Notes under the pieces: generated by a model
Told to the model about the DNA's origin: nothing
Database searches by the model: none
The model's input: only the letters and a program-made list of their open reading frames with translations
Translations under genes and position numbers: made by a program
Shown here: positions 62,247-64,000 of the stretch, in pieces
How the letters are laid out: each line of letters opens with the position of its first letter
Position numbering within the stretch: the stretch's first letter is position 1
Origin: Escallonia rubra
Lineage: Eukaryota; Streptophyta; Magnoliopsida; Escalloniales; Escalloniaceae
NCBI GenBank assembly: GCA_033065855.1
Contig: JAVXUO010003096.1
Location: 108,257-172,256, forward strand
DNA: 64,000 bases
Direction of reading: 5' to 3'

Positions 62247-63728
62247 ATGCGAGTATTTTTAGAATCTTTAGATTATGAAATATGGGGAATCGTTGAAGAT
62301 GGCCCTTATGTTCAAACCAAGAAGATTAGGAATAAACTTGTGCCAAAGGAGAAATCCGAATTTAATGACTATGATAGAAATATGCTTTGCATGAATTCTC
62401 GAGCTAAGAATTGTCTTGTTTGTGGTCTAAACACAAATGAACTCAATCGAGTTATTATGTGTGATTCGTCTAAGCGTATGTGGGATACACTTCAAGTCAC
62501 TCATGAAGGGACTTCTTTTCTAAGAGATTCAAAGATGAATTTATGGTATAGAGAATATGAATTGTTTCAAATGTTTTTCGATGAATCTATTATGGAAATG
62601 AATTTTCGTTTCACTAAAATTGTTAATACTTTGAAACAATTAGGAAAAGATTTCTCTAACGGTGATCTTGTAAGAAAGGTAATTAGGTCATTACCTAGAG
62701 AATGGGATACAAAAATCACCGCACTTCAAGAATCAAAGGATCTCAGTATCTTTCCGTTGGATGAATTAATTTGCTCCTTGATGACCTATGAAATGCAACT
62801 CGAATCATCCGGGCAAAAAGTTTCAAAGAAGAAGAAGAAGTGCATTGCTCTTAAAGCTTCATCAACAACGGATCAATCTTCATGTGCGGAGGAGAAAGAC
62901 TTGAATAACAAAGAGATTGATATACTTGCAAAGGAATTTAATGAGTATCTCAAAATGAAGAAAGATGGAAACTTGCACAAGAGCAAGAACGAGTCAAGTA
63001 TGGAGAGTACCTCAAGGGAGAATAAAAAGAAGAACGAGGCAAGAAAGAAGCACCCCATAAAGACATCAATTAAAGCCATTATTTGGAGCGATAATGACTC
63101 AAGTGGAGATGAATGTGGTGATTTCGATGATAGAGATTCAAATCTATGCTTCATGGTTCAAAAAGAAGGTGAAGTAACTTCTTCATATAGTGATAGTGAT
63201 AGCAATTGCTCTAATGATGATATTTATGATGCTTACGCTCTTTTATACGAAGAATTCATGAAATTAGCCAAGAAAAATTGTACTTTGAAAAAACAAGTGC
63301 ATGCGATTTCAAAAGGGCTAGATGACTTAAAAAGTGAAAATAATGAGTTGCATGCTAAGAATGAATGCATATCTAGCCATTTATATGTAGAGCATGTGAA
63401 TAATGATTTGGTTGAATTGATTGTGAGCATTCCTAGCACAAAACAAATCTCTTGTAATACTTCGATTTTAGAAAAACAAAATGAAATTTTAAAGCTTGAG
63501 ATTTGTGATTTGAAAAGATGCCTTGAAAAATTTGTTGATGGTAAAAACAACTTGGATGTCATGCTTGGACACCAAAGAGTTGGCCTAAACAAAGGCGGTG
63601 TTGGATTAGATCCCCTCACCTTGCCTCCTAAAGTTTTTAAACAACAAGCTAGGTTAAATGTTCCTCCAAGACAACCAAAGAACTATTGCACACCATTTAC
63701 ACATTGTGGTTGGTGCAACAAGAAATGA
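62247..63728 (+). pseudogene. gag region of the copia element
   Basis: An open stretch with the copia gag (UBN2) signature: RVFLESLDYEIWGIVEDGP, KRMWDTLQVTHEGT and IRSLPREWDTKITALQESKD. A Lys-rich linker follows, then a coiled-coil-like segment with LKKQVHAISKGLDDLKSENN. This is the retroelement's capsid precursor, not a host gene. A related upstream phrase near 62163-62240 suggests that the true gag start lies earlier. Confidence 0.85.
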
Positions 63729-64000
63729 CATAGGACTAGTTATTGTCTTTGTAGAATTGTTTATGTTGGATGTGTAAAGAAAATGTGGGTTATTAAAAAG
63801 TTTCTTAATGTTGCTAAGACTAACACTCATGGACCCAAGAAAATTTGGGTACCAAAAGTTAGACCTAAATTGTAATTGTAGGTTGTTCAAAGCTAAAGGC
63901 AAATAGCAACAAGGAGAAGGCTCCAAGAAAATTTTGAGAAGGAGGAGCAACAAGCTAAATCTTAAGGGGGAGTAAGCATTCCGATTGGACATGCTACTTC

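Larger units (their letters stand above)
60714..64000 (+). mobile_element. Ty1/copia retrotransposon (SIRE-like), 5' portion, continues beyond the window
   Basis: The probable 5' LTR runs from TGTTAGCC at 60714 to TTGGTTTCA near 62103. The primer-binding site TGGTATCAGAGC (initiator Met tRNA type, about 62106-62117) follows, then a leader and a gag region. The long LTR of about 1.4 kb and the gag of the UBN2/DUF4219 type fit the SIRE/Maximus group. The 3' part lies outside, so LTR age and target duplication cannot be read. It appears to have at least one or two breaks. Confidence 0.85.

Overview
This window is nuclear DNA of a flowering plant, probably a core eudicot. The evidence is spliced genes with GT-AG introns whose proteins are close to plant families (TRM4B/NSUN2 methyltransferase, ribosomal protein eS6, a PRX17-type class III peroxidase, a DUF247 protein), together with plant-type transposons (chromovirus, Ty1/copia, MULE, hAT, Tourist/Harbinger). 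Species cannot be fixed from the sequence alone. Gene density is low; most of the window is repeat-derived.

Layout. 1-12903 (minus): the 5' half of a TRM4B/NSUN2 tRNA m5C methyltransferase gene, with eleven exons resolved and the eleventh cut by the window edge. Its 5-kb fourth intron holds a MULE with 9-bp target duplications and a small Tourist-like MITE. 12904-16001: promoter with site II motifs, then a diverged direct duplication and one short unexplained ORF. 16002-20960: a rearranged, non-coding LTR-retroelement remnant carrying a hAT element with a perfect 8-bp target duplication. 21221-32702: a nest made of a duplicated segment (copy A) ending in a MULE-like terminal repeat, split by a 9.5-kb non-coding LTR element, itself split by a Ty3 chromovirus. 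32703-39331: AT-rich repeats, a tandem duplication and a long foldback, with no gene recognised. 39332-39450: an exon fossil of a mitochondrial succinate/fumarate-type carrier. 40631-41443 (minus): DUF247 C-terminal half. 44157-44850 (plus): broken PIF/Harbinger transposase. 45286-47053 (minus): complete three-exon class III peroxidase. 47780-51013: copy B of the duplicated segment, with a Tourist MITE absent from copy A, followed by a MULE. 51317-56340: a duplicate of part of the eS6 gene's own second intron, inflated by about 4 kb of nested DNA transposons. 56722-59912 (minus): complete six-exon eS6 gene with a telo-box promoter. 60714-64000 (plus): 5' LTR, primer-binding site and gag of a SIRE-like Ty1/copia element that runs off the window.

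The host genes do not form a pathway. TRM4B and eS6 are housekeeping translation genes, and both have TGGGCY (site II) promoter motifs; the peroxidase is a secreted cell-wall enzyme. I saw no convincing new biological system. The most informative structures are the eS6 intron duplicate, the A/B duplication with an empty-site/filled-site pair, the dated nest at 23-32 kb and the foldback at 36.6 kb.
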